Positions 42,584-51,834 of a DNA stretch of 64,000 nucleotides are shown piece by piece (within the stretch, counting starts at the first letter, position 1; each line of letters begins with the position of its first letter). The notes under the pieces were generated by a model. That model did no database searches. It had not been told where the DNA came from and was given only the letters and a program-made list of their open reading frames with translations. The stretch covers positions 1-64,000 of the forward strand of contig NZ_NEQV01000007.1 of assembly GCF_002799245.1 (NCBI RefSeq). The letters are read 5' to 3'. The stretch comes from Stenotrophomonas maltophilia (lineage in GTDB: Bacteria; Pseudomonadota; Gammaproteobacteria; Xanthomonadales; Xanthomonadaceae). The position numbers and the translations under genes are program-made.

Positions 42584-45343
42584 GTGGACCAAGGGATCAT
42601 CGCCAGCCTGCTGCAGCACCCGCTTGCGTCGGCGCTGGTCATCGTCGACCGTACCGGGCGCCCGCTGGCGGCCAATCCGGCCGCGCGCGAGCATGGCCTG
42701 CCGGCCACCGTGGCTGCCTATGCGCCGATGCTGGAGGATCTGCGCCTGATGGCTGCCGACGGCGGCATCGTGGCCTGCACGCTGCCGGGCGGCCCACGCG
42801 GGCACTACGACGGTCACCTGCGCGCCGTGCACGACGGTGCCGGCAACCTGCTGGCGTTCACCCTGAGCATTCCCGAGCCGGTGCCGGTCGACGGCGGTGG
42901 GCGCTGGGAACTGGCACTGGACAGCGCCGGCCACAGCCTGTGGGACTGGGACATTCCCAGTGACCGGGTGGCACGCACGCCGGCGCTGGGCGACGAGACC
43001 GCCACCGAAATGCTGTCGCGCGTGCACAGCGACGACATCACCCAGGTGCGTGCCGCGCTCGACGAGCACCTGCGTGGGCGCAGCGAGCAGTACAGCGCAC
43101 AGTTCCGCTTCCGCCAGGCCGATGGGCAGTGGCGCTGGGTGCTCGATCGCGGCCGCGTGGTCGCGCGCACCGCCGACGGCCAGCCATTGCGCATGGTCGG
43201 TACACATACCGATATCGAGCAGCAGAAGCAGCTCGAATCGCTGCTGCAGGAACAGCAGCTGCACCTGAGCGAGGCCCAGCGCATCGCCAGCATGGGCAGC
43301 TGGTCGTTCGATCCCAACAGCGGGCATTTCTGGTGGTCGCCGGAACTGCGTTCGCTGCTCGCGCTGGAGCAGGGTGCGGTGCCCGGCCAGCGGCGCTGGC
43401 TGAAGCAGCTGCATCCGCGCTCGCGTGGCGCGCTGCGCGCGGCATGGCGGCGCCTGTGGCGCGATGGCCGCGCCGCCAATCTCGAGCTGGAGCTGACCCG
43501 CGGCCATGAACCTTCGCAGCACCTGCGCCTGTGGATGCAGCCGCTGCTGGACATGGACGGGCAGCCCAAGCGCCTGCTGGGCCAGGTGCAGAACATCACC
43601 GAGCAGCATCAGACCGACGCGTTGATCCGCTGGCGCACCGAGCTGCTCAACCGCGTTTCCGCGCTGGGCCGCATCGGCGGCTGCGAGATCGAGGTGCAGA
43701 CCCGGCACATGCAGTGGACCGAAGAGTGCTATCGCATCCATGGCCTGCGCAAGGAACCGATCACCCTCGACCAGGCGATGGCGCTGTACACCGAAGACTC
43801 GCGCGACGCCTTCGAGGCGGCGCTGGTCCGCATCGCCGGTGGTGGCCTGCCCGAGCAGCTGGACCTGTGCTTCTACCGCCAGTCCGGCCTGCGTGTCTGG
43901 GTGCAGGTGCTGATCGAGCTGGATCGTCGCGATGGGCTGCCGCCGCGCTTCGTGGTGCTGTTCCGTGACATCACCCGCGAACGCGAGGCCAACGAGCGCA
44001 TCGAACTGCTGGCCCACTACGACCTGCTCACCGGCCTGCCCAACCGGGTGCTGCTCGGCGAACAGACCGCCGAAGCCATCGAGGAGGCGCGCGACCGCGG
44101 CACCTCGCTGGCGATGCTGTTCATCGACCTGGATGGCTTCAAGACCATCAACGACAGCTTCGGCCACGCCACCGGCGATGCGCTGCTGAAGGCCGCCGCC
44201 ACCCGCCTGCACCAGAACCTGCGCAACAACGACCTGTTCGGCCGCTTCAGTGGCGACGAATTCATCGTCGTGCTGCGCGACCTGGCCGAGCCGGAAGATG
44301 CAGGGCACGTGGCCCGCAAGCTGATTGCCTCGCTGGCCGAGCCGTTGCGCCGTGGCGAGACCACGCTGAAGGTCGGCGCCAGTGTCGGCATCGCGATGCT
44401 GGGCGATGCCCAGACCGACTTCGATTCACTGCTGCGCGCCGCCGACGCTGCGATGTATGCCGCCAAGGAAGCGGGGCGCAACACCTACCAGTACTACAGC
44501 CAGGACGCGCTGGCCCGCATCCAGCGCAAGCTGGAGCTTGAGCACGCGCTGCACGGCGCGATCGAGCGCGAGGAGTTCAGCCTGGCCTACCAGCCGCTGC
44601 TGCACGCCCACCAGGGCGAGCCACCGGCGATCGAAGCGCTGCTGCGCTGGCATCGGCCCGGCATTGGCTACTGCAGCCCGGCCGAATTCATTCCCATTGC
44701 CGAGAAATGCGGCGAGATCGTGCGTATCGGCGACTGGGTGCTGAACGAGGCCTGCCGCCAGGCAAGCGCCTGGGACCGCACCGGACTGCGCTTCGACCGC
44801 ATCGCGGTGAATGTCTCTGCGGTGCAGTTGCGTGACCGCGGCTTTGCCGAGCGCGTGATCGAGATCTGCCACGCCCACGGCTGGCCGCCACAGCGGCTGG
44901 AGCTGGAGCTGACCGAGTCGGCGTTGATCCGTGACACCGACATCCTGCGCCACTGCTTCGACGTGCTGGAACGGCACGGCGTGCCGCTGGCGGTGGATGA
45001 CTTCGGTACCGGCTTCTCCAACCTCAATTACCTCAACCGTTTCCCGGTGGGCCGCCTGAAGATCGACCGCAGCTTCGTGCAGGGCATGCTGCACGACTCG
45101 GGCACGGCGGAAGTGACCCAGGCCATCGTGCACCTGGGCCATGCGCTGGGCATGAAGGTGGTGGCCGAGGGCGTGGAAACGCACCAGGAAGAAGACATGC
45201 TGCGCCGCCAGGGCTGCGATGAGATCCAGGGCTACCTGTACTCGCGCCCGCTCAGCCCGCGCGACCTGGCGCAATGGCTGCGCCAGCAGCGCCCAATGCC
45301 GATGTGCACCGACGCCAGCGGCGAAGCGGTGCTGCTGCGCTGA
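42584..45343 (+). CDS. PAS-GGDEF-EAL c-di-GMP turnover protein
   Basis: 919 residues from a GTG with a ggagc ribosome site. Four PAS-type sensor domains (about 1-100, 105-215, 225-335, 345-465) are followed by GGDEF (SGDEF at 556-560) and EAL (E684-A-L) domains. The EAL catalytic set is intact: ELTES, DDFGTG, KIDRS and AEGVE, so phosphodiesterase activity is expected. The first Gly of GGDEF is Ser, so cyclase activity is uncertain. No membrane segment is seen. It is divergent from the membrane kinase. Confidence 0.92.
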   Translation: MDQGIIASLLQHPLASALVIVDRTGRPLAANPAAREHGLPATVAAYAPMLEDLRLMAADGGIVACTLPGGPRGHYDGHLRAVHDGAGNLLAFTLSIPEPVPVDGGGRWELALDSAGHSLWDWDIPSDRVARTPALGDETATEMLSRVHSDDITQVRAALDEHLRGRSEQYSAQFRFRQADGQWRWVLDRGRVVARTADGQPLRMVGTHTDIEQQKQLESLLQEQQLHLSEAQRIASMGSWSFDPNSGHFWWSPELRSLLALEQGAVPGQRRWLKQLHPRSRGALRAAWRRLWRDGRAANLELELTRGHEPSQHLRLWMQPLLDMDGQPKRLLGQVQNITEQHQTDALIRWRTELLNRVSALGRIGGCEIEVQTRHMQWTEECYRIHGLRKEPITLDQAMALYTEDSRDAFEAALVRIAGGGLPEQLDLCFYRQSGLRVWVQVLIELDRRDGLPPRFVVLFRDITREREANERIELLAHYDLLTGLPNRVLLGEQTAEAIEEARDRGTSLAMLFIDLDGFKTINDSFGHATGDALLKAAATRLHQNLRNNDLFGRFSGDEFIVVLRDLAEPEDAGHVARKLIASLAEPLRRGETTLKVGASVGIAMLGDAQTDFDSLLRAADAAMYAAKEAGRNTYQYYSQDALARIQRKLELEHALHGAIEREEFSLAYQPLLHAHQGEPPAIEALLRWHRPGIGYCSPAEFIPIAEKCGEIVRIGDWVLNEACRQASAWDRTGLRFDRIAVNVSAVQLRDRGFAERVIEICHAHGWPPQRLELELTESALIRDTDILRHCFDVLERHGVPLAVDDFGTGFSNLNYLNRFPVGRLKIDRSFVQGMLHDSGTAEVTQAIVHLGHALGMKVVAEGVETHQEEDMLRRQGCDEIQGYLYSRPLSPRDLAQWLRQQRPMPMCTDASGEAVLLR

Positions 45344-45364
45344 ATCCATCTGGACCCGCTCTGG

Positions 45365-45660
45365 CAGGTGCCGACCATCGGTGGGTGCCAGTGGGTGCCG
45401 GTGGGTGCCGGTGGGTGCCGACCGTTGGTCGGCACGGATGCCTGCACCCGCGACCATCGGTGGGTGCCGACCGTTGGTCGGCATGGATGCCTGCACCCGC
45501 GACCATCGGTGGGTGCCGACCGTTGGTCGGCATGGATGCCTGCACCCGCGACCATCGGTGGATGCCGACCGTTGGTCGGCATGGATGCCTGCACCCGCGA
45601 CCATCGGTGGATGCCGACCGTTGGTCGGCATGGATGCGATCATCCACGCATGGCGTGGAT
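45365..45660. repeat. Tandem repeats: four 10-bp units, then four 49-bp units and hairpins
   Basis: After the GGDEF-EAL stop (45344-45665 has no gene apart from this) come about four gtgggtgcc(g/a) 10-bp units (45381-45420). Four 49-bp units follow, at 45421, 45470, 45519 and 45568, and then a partial fifth. Each unit contains the palindrome gtgccgaccgttggtcggca. A tccacgc hairpin (45642-45660) closes the block. Units differ at one or two sites only, so the array is young or kept uniform. Confidence 0.85.
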
Positions 45661-45665
45661 CTACT

Positions 45666-46193
45666 TCAGATGCAGGTACCTGCTCTGGTGGGTGCCGACC
45701 GTTGGTCGGCACGAATGCGCACGGCTTCGACGACTTCGGCATAGCGCCGCAGCTGGATGCGATAGCCCATGTAGAACACCAGTAGCAAGCCCAGCATCGG
45801 CCACGCCATCGGGCGCACCAGGATGAGCGGTAGTACCAGCAAGGCCAGGGCCAGCGCAAACCAGCTGCAACGCCCGATCACACGCACCTCGCGGCGTCGT
45901 TTGTCGACCACCAGCTGGCCGTGCATCAGCGGGAAGTAGCGGCCACCATAGCCGGGCGCGAAGCTCTCGCGGAACGCCGTGCTGCCGTCGGGCAGCGCAT
46001 GGAACACGAAGCTCAGCCACTTGTCGGTGGGAAGGTCATATTCCAGCCCGATCAGCGACAGCTGGGCCAGTTCAGCCGGAGAGGCGGCGATGCGCTGGTT
46101 GAACAGGACGATGCCGGTGCGGAAGAACAGTGGCGCCCAGAACAACAGCAGCAGGAGTTCCAGCAGCATCAAGGCGATCAGGGCAATGGCCAT
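45666..46193 (-). CDS. Small membrane protein of unknown function
   Basis: 175 residues. Membrane segments lie near 3-25 (IALMLLELLLLLFWAPLFF) and 108-145 (WFALALALLVLPLILV and WPMLGLLLVFYMGYRI), with an 80-residue stretch between. An aaggaag ribosome site precedes the ATG. The family is not recognised. The last 20 or so codons are made from the repeat palindrome that fills the DNA beyond it (45692-45712), so the original C-terminus has been replaced or extended. Confidence 0.7.
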   Translation of the reverse strand: MAIALIALMLLELLLLLFWAPLFFRTGIVLFNQRIAASPAELAQLSLIGLEYDLPTDKWLSFVFHALPDGSTAFRESFAPGYGGRYFPLMHGQLVVDKRRREVRVIGRCSWFALALALLVLPLILVRPMAWPMLGLLLVFYMGYRIQLRRYAEVVEAVRIRADQRSAPTRAGTCI

Positions 46194-46318
46194 CGGTCTT
46201 CCTTGAACATGTCCGCGGCATCATGCCATGCAGGATGTTCCGTGAGCGGGCGGTGTGGATCCGTCGGCGGCATTCGGCTGCCGGCCTGGGTGCCGGGCTG
46301 CCGTGGGGCAGCCGCATG

Positions 46319-47206
46319 TCAGGGGACGTCGAAAAGAATGCGCCAGTCGTTGTCCGGATTGAACGCGGCAGGGTCGTCGTCTTCCCCGCACCATGATCCG
46401 AAGAAGTCCTCGACGTGACCGTCTGACATCATGTGCAGGATGTTGAGGGGCGCCGGATGCTTGCGCGCCAGATAGCCGATCCGATGCCAGTCCTCGCGAT
46501 CAAAGAAGCTGACGCCATCCATTTCCACGTCGTACACGTGCTGCGTGAAGTTCTGGTCGAGCTCGAAGGCTTCAGTCACGTTCTTCTGGATCGAGGCCTC
46601 AAGCAACTCGGATTGCATCTGGGCGATCTCCAGGAACAGCCTGCAGTACGCGTACACGTCGAAGTCCGGCTTCTCGAAGTTGTCTCCACTGGAGGGCGCG
46701 CGATAGGAGATGAGCTCTCTGAAGGCTTTCAGGTGCAGCGTCGATGCCTTGACCTGGTTGGCCAGATCCTTGTTGAGATGCGCGATCGCATCACAGGCGA
46801 CGTTGATGGTCTTGGTATGGGTGGTCTGGAGTATTTCCCCGTCGTTCCATCTGGCCTGCGGGCTGGTGAACAGGATGGCCCTCAATGCGTGCATGACCGT
46901 GTAGTAGCTCAGGTAGGAGACCACCGGGCGCAGGTTGTTGGCTTCGGCATACCGCAGGCTCTGGGCCATGACGGAAGACCCCAGCACCATCTTGACCGCA
47001 AAGAAGTGCCGCACCACCCATTCGGAATTGAGGTCGGAGTTCCAGTTCTTCGTCAGCGTAGAGAACTGCCTCATGAGATCGCCGGAACGCGCTTTCACTT
47101 CAGCGTCCTTGGTGAACTGCGGAAGTGCCCTGAAGTCGTACCACCAGTCGCGTCCGGCGAAGCTTCTGCCTCGCCCCAGCATCTGCTTCACCTGGATATG
47201 CGTCAT
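46319..47206 (-). CDS. Protein of unknown function, lower GC, HEPN-like stretch
   Basis: 295 residues, mostly helical and cytoplasmic, with no signal peptide. Base composition is visibly lower in GC than its neighbours, suggesting transfer. Residues 98-115 (YLSYYTVMHALRAILFTS) and the later AFRELISYRAPSSGD resemble the helix pair of HEPN-type proteins (some are RNases), but the RxxxxH catalytic motif is not clear. It stands alone; 46194-46318 and 47207-47248 hold nothing recognised. A role in defence or regulation is possible but unsupported by neighbours. Confidence 0.6.
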   Translation of the reverse strand: MTHIQVKQMLGRGRSFAGRDWWYDFRALPQFTKDAEVKARSGDLMRQFSTLTKNWNSDLNSEWVVRHFFAVKMVLGSSVMAQSLRYAEANNLRPVVSYLSYYTVMHALRAILFTSPQARWNDGEILQTTHTKTINVACDAIAHLNKDLANQVKASTLHLKAFRELISYRAPSSGDNFEKPDFDVYAYCRLFLEIAQMQSELLEASIQKNVTEAFELDQNFTQHVYDVEMDGVSFFDREDWHRIGYLARKHPAPLNILHMMSDGHVEDFFGSWCGEDDDPAAFNPDNDWRILFDVP

Positions 47207-47248
47207 TCGGGAGCACCTGCACGTTGAGGAGTGACCGGCATCCTAATA

Positions 47249-47470
47249 TCAGTCGCCTTTCAGCGCCTCCCCATCCAGCCCCAGGTCCCACGCCAGCCCC
47301 AGCAGTGCCTCGTCCGCACGGGACGGCGCCGGGCGCGCATCCGCCAGCTGCTGCAGTTCGCGGATCTCTTCGCGGGCGACCTCTTCCAGCTGCTGCAGCT
47401 GCTCACGCACGCTCGCGTTGCGCGGGCGCTCGGTGTCGGTGAGGGAGGGCAGGGCGCGGATCAGGGTCAT
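47249..47470 (-). CDS. Small charged protein of unknown function
   Basis: 73 residues from the ATG at 47470; a longer in-frame start at 47638 would overlap the chemoreceptor gene. A helical, Gln/Glu/Leu-rich stretch (VREQLQQLEEVAREEIRELQ) suggests a short coiled coil. It follows the chemoreceptor gene by about 100 bp on the same strand. No family recognised. Confidence 0.5.
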   Translation of the reverse strand: MTLIRALPSLTDTERPRNASVREQLQQLEEVAREEIRELQQLADARPAPSRADEALLGLAWDLGLDGEALKGD

Positions 47471-47568
47471 GGTGCGCGTACAGGATGCATCCAACGGCGG
47501 GTCACAGGCAAAGGCCCCGGACGAACCGGGGCCTTGCGGGCTGCCGGCAGCGGCAGCAGACATCAGGA

Positions 47569-48759
47569 TCAGAACAGCTCGACGGTGCCAGCGCCCATGG
47601 TCTGCTGGGCAACCGGCTTGTGCGGCGGGCGCTCCCACTCACTGCGCAGTTCGCGCAGGCGGCTGCCGGTGCGCTGCAGCGCGGTGGCGATCTCTTCGTC
47701 GAACACGCCGCCATTGCGGTGCAGCAGTTCCTGCAGGGCCACCGCTTCGCGGTTGATCGCGGTCAGGCGGTCCAGGTGGGTGTGCACGCCGCCCAGCGCC
47801 TGGGTGGCGATGTCTTCGAACTGCAGGGCGCGCACGGCTTCGGCCACGCTGCCATCGATCGAACGGGCGCACTCGGAGACTTCGCGCATGCCGTCACCCA
47901 GCGAAGCGTTGATCTGCGCGACGTTGTCGAGCATGGCCGCCGCTTCCTGGCGCGCTTCACGCGAGCGGTCCATGTCGCGCGAGGCCATGTGCGAGACCGT
48001 CTCGCGCACCTTGGCGATGGCGTCCTTGGAGCTGTGCGCCAGCTTGCGGATCTGCTCGTTGAAGGTGGTCGAGCGCTCGGACAGGTTGCGCACTTCGTCG
48101 GCAACCACCGCGAAGCCACGGCCGGCTTCACCGGCGCGCGCCGCTTCGATGGCGGCATTCAGCGCCAGCAGGTTGGTCTGGTCGGCGATCGACTTGACGT
48201 CTTCCAGCAGCGCGAAGATGCCATCCAGGTGCTGCGCCATCTGGTCGATGTGCTGCACGGTGGTGCTGCTCTGGCCGCTCACCTGTTCCAGCGCTTCCAC
48301 CAGCTGCTCCATGCGATGGCTGGCGTGCTGGGCAAAACGGGCAACGTCGAGGCCGGCATTGCCTTCATCACCGGCGCGGTCGACGATGCGCGACAGGGCC
48401 TGGCTCTGCTGGCGCGACTTGCGGTTCATCGCATCGAAGCTGCCGCCGAGGCTGGAGACTGCCTGGCGGATCAGGTCGCGGGCGCGTTCCACTTCACCAC
48501 GCGAACCGTCGATCTCGTTGCCAACGAAGCTGCGCAGTTCGGTCAGCAGCTGGTCCTGCTCACGCAGGACACGGGCATGTTCCGGGGAACGGTGCGCCTG
48601 GGCGCGGGTGGTCCACCACGCAAAGCCGAGCCAGCTCAGCGTCATCGTGGTCAGGATCGCCCAGCGCAGGGCGGCCGGCCATTCGAAACCGATGGCGAAG
48701 GGGAGCAGCAGGGTCAAAGCCAGGGGGGCGGCCAGACGGATGAAAATGCGTGAGTACAT
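47569..48759 (-). CDS. Methyl-accepting chemotaxis protein (short form)
   Basis: 396 residues from the ATG at 48759 (MYSRIFIRL); a GTG seven codons earlier is less likely. Two adjacent membrane helices (about 7-45) leave almost no periplasmic sensor. The signalling hairpin tip is intact ([20 protein letters not shown], then [16 protein letters not shown]). No HAMP domain or CheB/CheR tether is evident. A clear sigma-28 promoter upstream ties it to motility although it lies over 10 kb from the flagellar genes. Confidence 0.9.
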   Translation of the reverse strand: MYSRIFIRLAAPLALTLLLPFAIGFEWPAALRWAILTTMTLSWLGFAWWTTRAQAHRSPEHARVLREQDQLLTELRSFVGNEIDGSRGEVERARDLIRQAVSSLGGSFDAMNRKSRQQSQALSRIVDRAGDEGNAGLDVARFAQHASHRMEQLVEALEQVSGQSSTTVQHIDQMAQHLDGIFALLEDVKSIADQTNLLALNAAIEAARAGEAGRGFAVVADEVRNLSERSTTFNEQIRKLAHSSKDAIAKVRETVSHMASRDMDRSREARQEAAAMLDNVAQINASLGDGMREVSECARSIDGSVAEAVRALQFEDIATQALGGVHTHLDRLTAINREAVALQELLHRNGGVFDEEIATALQRTGSRLRELRSEWERPPHKPVAQQTMGAGTVELF

Positions 48760-48787
48760 GGACGTTCTCGGGAGGTGCACGGAGGAT

Positions 48788-48814
48788 GTATCGGCCGTAC
48801 CCCCTTTCTCTTTA
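48788..48814 (-). promoter_or_regulatory. Sigma-28 (FliA) promoter of the chemoreceptor gene
   Basis: The minus strand reads TAAAGAGA, 11 nt, GCCGATAC, a strong match, about 22-29 nt before the ATG at 48759 after allowing for the start site. Confidence 0.8.
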
Positions 48815-48876
48815 ACGTCGATGTGCCTCGAAGTGCATTCTGAATGCGCCGGTTTTCCGGCGCTGGCGGGTGCTCT

Positions 48877-49029
48877 GGGGTCAGAGCCCTTTCCCTGCAG
48901 GAAAGGGGGCCGGCCCCGGGTGGGCCGGCGGCGGGGTCAGAGCCCTTTCCCGGCAGGAAAGGGGTCCGGCCCCGGGTGGGCCGGCGGCGGGGTCGGATCC
49001 CTTTTCCCAGGGAAAAGGGCTCTGACCCC
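48877..49029. repeat. Three tandem ggggtc...cccc palindromes downstream of hflD
   Basis: Copies of 41 bp at 48877, 48933 and 48989, each 56 bp from the next and separated by the same 15-nt spacer (gggtgggccggcggc). Arms include ggggtcagagccctttcc. The array starts 7 bp past the hflD stop and probably ends its transcript before the chemoreceptor promoter. Confidence 0.85.
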
Positions 49030-49035
49030 ACACCC

Positions 49036-49650
49036 TCAGGCCAGCTGGCGGTCCACAGCCTCGATCATCGCCTTGCGGCTGAGCAGGAAGTCCCAGTAGC
49101 TGCCGCCCAGCTGGCGCCACAGCACCGCCGAGCGCACCGCCGCCAGCAGCAGGGCGCGGATCTCGGCGACCACACCGGCCTGGCCCAGGTAGTGCGGGTT
49201 GCCCTGCACCATCACCCGCGGCTTCAGGTGGCTGATGGTGTCGGCATACAGGCTGCCCAGGTTGGCCAGCACGTCCGGGTGGCCGCTGTCGCCCAGTTCG
49301 GTGGCCTGGCGCTGGGCGCGCTCGATGCCCGAGGCGACCTTGTTCACGGTCGCCCCGTCCTGCACGAAGCGGCGCTCCAGCTGCAGCACCGACAGGGCCA
49401 GCTTGGGCAGGATCGGGTCCTGGCCCTGGCTGCGGAAGTAGTTGTGCAGCAGGCGCAGCCCGGCTTTCAGTGCGTGGCGGTCTCCAAACACCTCCTGCGG
49501 CGAGGACGCATCGACGCGGAACACGCTGTCCACGGCGGTGCGCACGGCGGCGGCGTCGGAATGGCCGGTATCGGCGATGCGGCGTACCTGCTGCAGGGCC
49601 TGGGCAATGCCGGCCAAGGCCAGGACGCGGTCGTCGACAGTGAAACTCAT
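49036..49650 (-). CDS. hflD: High-frequency lysogenization protein HflD homologue
   Basis: 204 residues, all-helical, with the HflD pattern [20 protein letters not shown] near the start and [20 protein letters not shown] later. In E. coli HflD binds the phage lambda CII protein and sits beside mnmA, as here. It overlaps mnmA by 4 bp. Confidence 0.92.
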   Translation of the reverse strand: MSFTVDDRVLALAGIAQALQQVRRIADTGHSDAAAVRTAVDSVFRVDASSPQEVFGDRHALKAGLRLLHNYFRSQGQDPILPKLALSVLQLERRFVQDGATVNKVASGIERAQRQATELGDSGHPDVLANLGSLYADTISHLKPRVMVQGNPHYLGQAGVVAEIRALLLAAVRSAVLWRQLGGSYWDFLLSRKAMIEAVDRQLA

Positions 49651-50789
49651 GCAGCGATTACCTCAAAAGGGGAAGGGGTGGTGCGCAGGCGCTGTTCCAG
49701 CGGCGCATCGGTGGCGGCGATCACCGCGCCACCCAGGCACACATCACCGTCATACAGCACCAGCGATTGACCGGGGGTAACGGCGCGCTGCGGGCGCGCG
49801 AAGGTGACCAGCACGCTGCCATCGTCCAGCACGTCGACCGTACACGGCTCATCAGGCTGGCGGTAGCGGGTCTGGGCGGTGCATTCGAAGCGCCGCGCGG
49901 GTGGCGAGCCAGCGATCCAGTGCGCGGTTTCCGAACGCAGGCGGCCGGACAGCATCCACTTGCTGTCGCGGTCCTGGTCGACGTACAGCACGTTGCTGGT
50001 CACATCCTTGCCGACCACGTACCACGGCGCGGCCGGGCGGCCACGCACGCCGCCGATGTTCAGGCCCTCGCGCTGGCCCAGGGTGAAATAGAACACCCCG
50101 GGGTGTTCAGCGATCACGCTGCCGTCGGCCGGGTCGAGGATCTGGCCGGGCTTGGCCGGCAGGTAGCGGCCGAGGAATTCACGGAAGTCGCGCTCGCCGA
50201 TGAAGCAGATGCCGGTGGAGTCCTTCTTGGCGTGGGTCGGCAGGCCGACGTCGCGCGCGATCCGGCGCAGGTCGCTCTTTTCCAGGTCGCCGATCGGGAA
50301 CAGGGTGGCCGCCAGCTGTTCCTGGCCCAGCTGGTGCAGGAAGTAGCTCTGGTCCTTGGAGCGGTCGGCGCCGCGCAGCAGCAGCCACTGGTGGCCGCGC
50401 TGGGTCACCCGCGCATAGTGGCCGGTGGCGATGCGCTCGGCGCCCAGCTCGCGGGCGGCATCCAGGAAATGCTTGAACTTCACTTCGCGGTTGCACAGCA
50501 CGTCCGGGTTCGGTGTGCGGCCGGCCGCGTACTCGGCCAGGAAGTGCTCGAACACGCCCTGCCAGTATTCGCTGGAGAAGTCCCGGAAGTGGAACGGGAT
50601 GCCGAGCAGGCCGCATACGGCGACCGCATCGCGGCGGTCATCCTCGGCGCGGCAGTCGCCGCTGCCGTCGTCGGCCCAGTTCTGCATGAACAGGCCGGCC
50701 ACGGCCTCGCCCTGCTGCACCAGCCGCCAGGCGGCGACCGAGGAATCGACGCCACCAGAAACGCCAACCATCACGCGCGGGCTGCTCAT
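49647..50789 (-). CDS. mnmA: tRNA 2-thiouridylase MnmA
   Basis: 380 residues from the ATG at 50789. The PP-loop [14 protein letters not shown] binds ATP; the catalytic cysteines are in [12 protein letters not shown] and [10 protein letters not shown]. MnmA thiolates U34 of Lys, Glu and Gln tRNAs. It overlaps the Nudix gene and hflD by 4 bp each, forming a tight operon. Confidence 0.97.
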   Translation of the reverse strand: MSSPRVMVGVSGGVDSSVAAWRLVQQGEAVAGLFMQNWADDGSGDCRAEDDRRDAVAVCGLLGIPFHFRDFSSEYWQGVFEHFLAEYAAGRTPNPDVLCNREVKFKHFLDAARELGAERIATGHYARVTQRGHQWLLLRGADRSKDQSYFLHQLGQEQLAATLFPIGDLEKSDLRRIARDVGLPTHAKKDSTGICFIGERDFREFLGRYLPAKPGQILDPADGSVIAEHPGVFYFTLGQREGLNIGGVRGRPAAPWYVVGKDVTSNVLYVDQDRDSKWMLSGRLRSETAHWIAGSPPARRFECTAQTRYRQPDEPCTVDVLDDGSVLVTFARPQRAVTPGQSLVLYDGDVCLGGAVIAATDAPLEQRLRTTPSPFEVIAA

Positions 50790-51247
50790 GCGACCTCCCG
50801 GACCAAGGAAAGCGGGTAGCGTTGGCCGCCCAGGTAATCGGCGACCACCTGCCACACCAGCGGGCTGCGCTGGCGTTCACCGGCGGCCTGCAGCTCGGCC
50901 GGGGTCAGCCACAGCGCGCGGTCGATGCCGGTGTCCAGCGGCCGTGCCGGGTCGTGCGAGACCGGGCGCGCCGCATAGCAGAAGCGCAGGAAAGGCGTGC
51001 CGTCACCGGCGGTCCACTGGTAGCAGCCCACGAAGTGGGTCAGCTGCACCGTCCAGCCGGTTTCCTCCAGGGTCTCGCGCAGCGCGGCCTCGGCCAGGCT
51101 CTCGCCCGGCTCGAGGTGGCCGGCCGGCTGGTTCAGCACCTGGCGGCCGTCGATGGTTTCTTCGACCAGCAGCACGCGGCCGCCGTCGATCACCACGGTG
51201 GCGACGGTGGCGTGCGGTGCCCAGCGCGGGTCCGGCGTGGTGTTCAA
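50786..51247 (-). CDS. nudJ: Nudix hydrolase, NudJ-like
   Basis: 153 residues. The Nudix box is complete ([20 protein letters not shown] followed by TGW), with the Glu residues that hold Mg2+. In E. coli NudJ, a thiamine-pyrophosphate and nucleotide phosphatase, also lies next to mnmA, which supports the name. Its exact substrate is not evident. It starts 1 bp after the secreted-protein gene. Confidence 0.85.
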   Translation of the reverse strand: MNTTPDPRWAPHATVATVVIDGGRVLLVEETIDGRQVLNQPAGHLEPGESLAEAALRETLEETGWTVQLTHFVGCYQWTAGDGTPFLRFCYAARPVSHDPARPLDTGIDRALWLTPAELQAAGERQRSPLVWQVVADYLGGQRYPLSLVREVA

Positions 51248-51248
51248 C

Positions 51249-51722
51249 TCAGAACTCGTCCTTCTTGGTCAGTTCCAGCTCCATCGCGTCGGCGGTGCGG
51301 ATGGCCGCATCGATGGCGTCGCTGAGCTGGTCGGCGGTGGCGTCGGCGTCGATCTTCACCACGAACATGGCGGTGGTGTCCTGCTTCACCCAGCCACCCA
51401 TCTTGGCATCCTGCGAATCTTCCAGCAGGCGGTTGGCCACGGCCACCGGGAACTGCTTGGTCTTGGCGCTATAGGCCGGCGACCAGATCTCGCGGATGTT
51501 GTGGGTGCCGAAATCTTCCACCGCCGAGCGCACGTAGACCATCTGGGTGCGGTCACCCTCGACGTCGAAGACCATGCGGTAGTCGCCATCCTCGTCGACT
51601 TCGTAGGTGTAGCCCAGCTTGTCCAGGTGGCGGGCCACGGACTTGTCGGCGCTGGTCGCGGCGGCGGCGGAACCGGCAGCGGCCAGCGCGATCAGCAGGG
51701 CGGGGAGAAGGGTCCTTTTCAT
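51249..51722 (-). CDS. Secreted YbjN-like protein of unknown function
   Basis: 157 residues from the ATG at 51722, where a signal peptide begins (MKRTLLPALLIALAAAGSAA). The mature part (HLDKLGYTYEVDEDGDYRMV, then VYVRSAV) has the alternating pattern of the YbjN fold; that match is tentative. It heads the operon with nudJ, mnmA and hflD and is divergent from clpS. Confidence 0.65.
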   Translation of the reverse strand: MKRTLLPALLIALAAAGSAAAATSADKSVARHLDKLGYTYEVDEDGDYRMVFDVEGDRTQMVYVRSAVEDFGTHNIREIWSPAYSAKTKQFPVAVANRLLEDSQDAKMGGWVKQDTTAMFVVKIDADATADQLSDAIDAAIRTADAMELELTKKDEF

Positions 51723-51822
51723 GAAGATCCTGTGAAACAGTGTTGAGAGAGGGTGCAATTGTGACGGTGGGCGTGCGTGCCGTCCAATCTGCGGCGGGCC
51801 GACGCAGGCTTGCCCGAGCCCT

Positions 51823-51828
51823 TATAAT
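51823..51828 (+). promoter_or_regulatory. -10 box of clpS close to the start codon
   Basis: TATAAT lies 6 nt before the clpS ATG, with a weak -35 candidate near 51799. A start site about 7 nt downstream would fall on the ATG, giving a leaderless mRNA. Confidence 0.5.
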
Positions 51829-51834
51829 GGACGG

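Noticed and set aside
42515..44308. 597-codon minus-strand frame opposite the GGDEF-EAL gene
   Set aside because: It lies wholly inside a gene with clear PAS, GGDEF and EAL motifs and has shadow-frame composition.
45421..45616. CRISPR array
   Set aside because: The 49-bp units are contiguous and near-identical throughout, with no unique spacers and no cas genes.
47471..47638. Longer start for the small protein at 47249
   Set aside because: It would overlap the chemoreceptor gene end by about 70 bp, and the added residues have no helical pattern like the rest.
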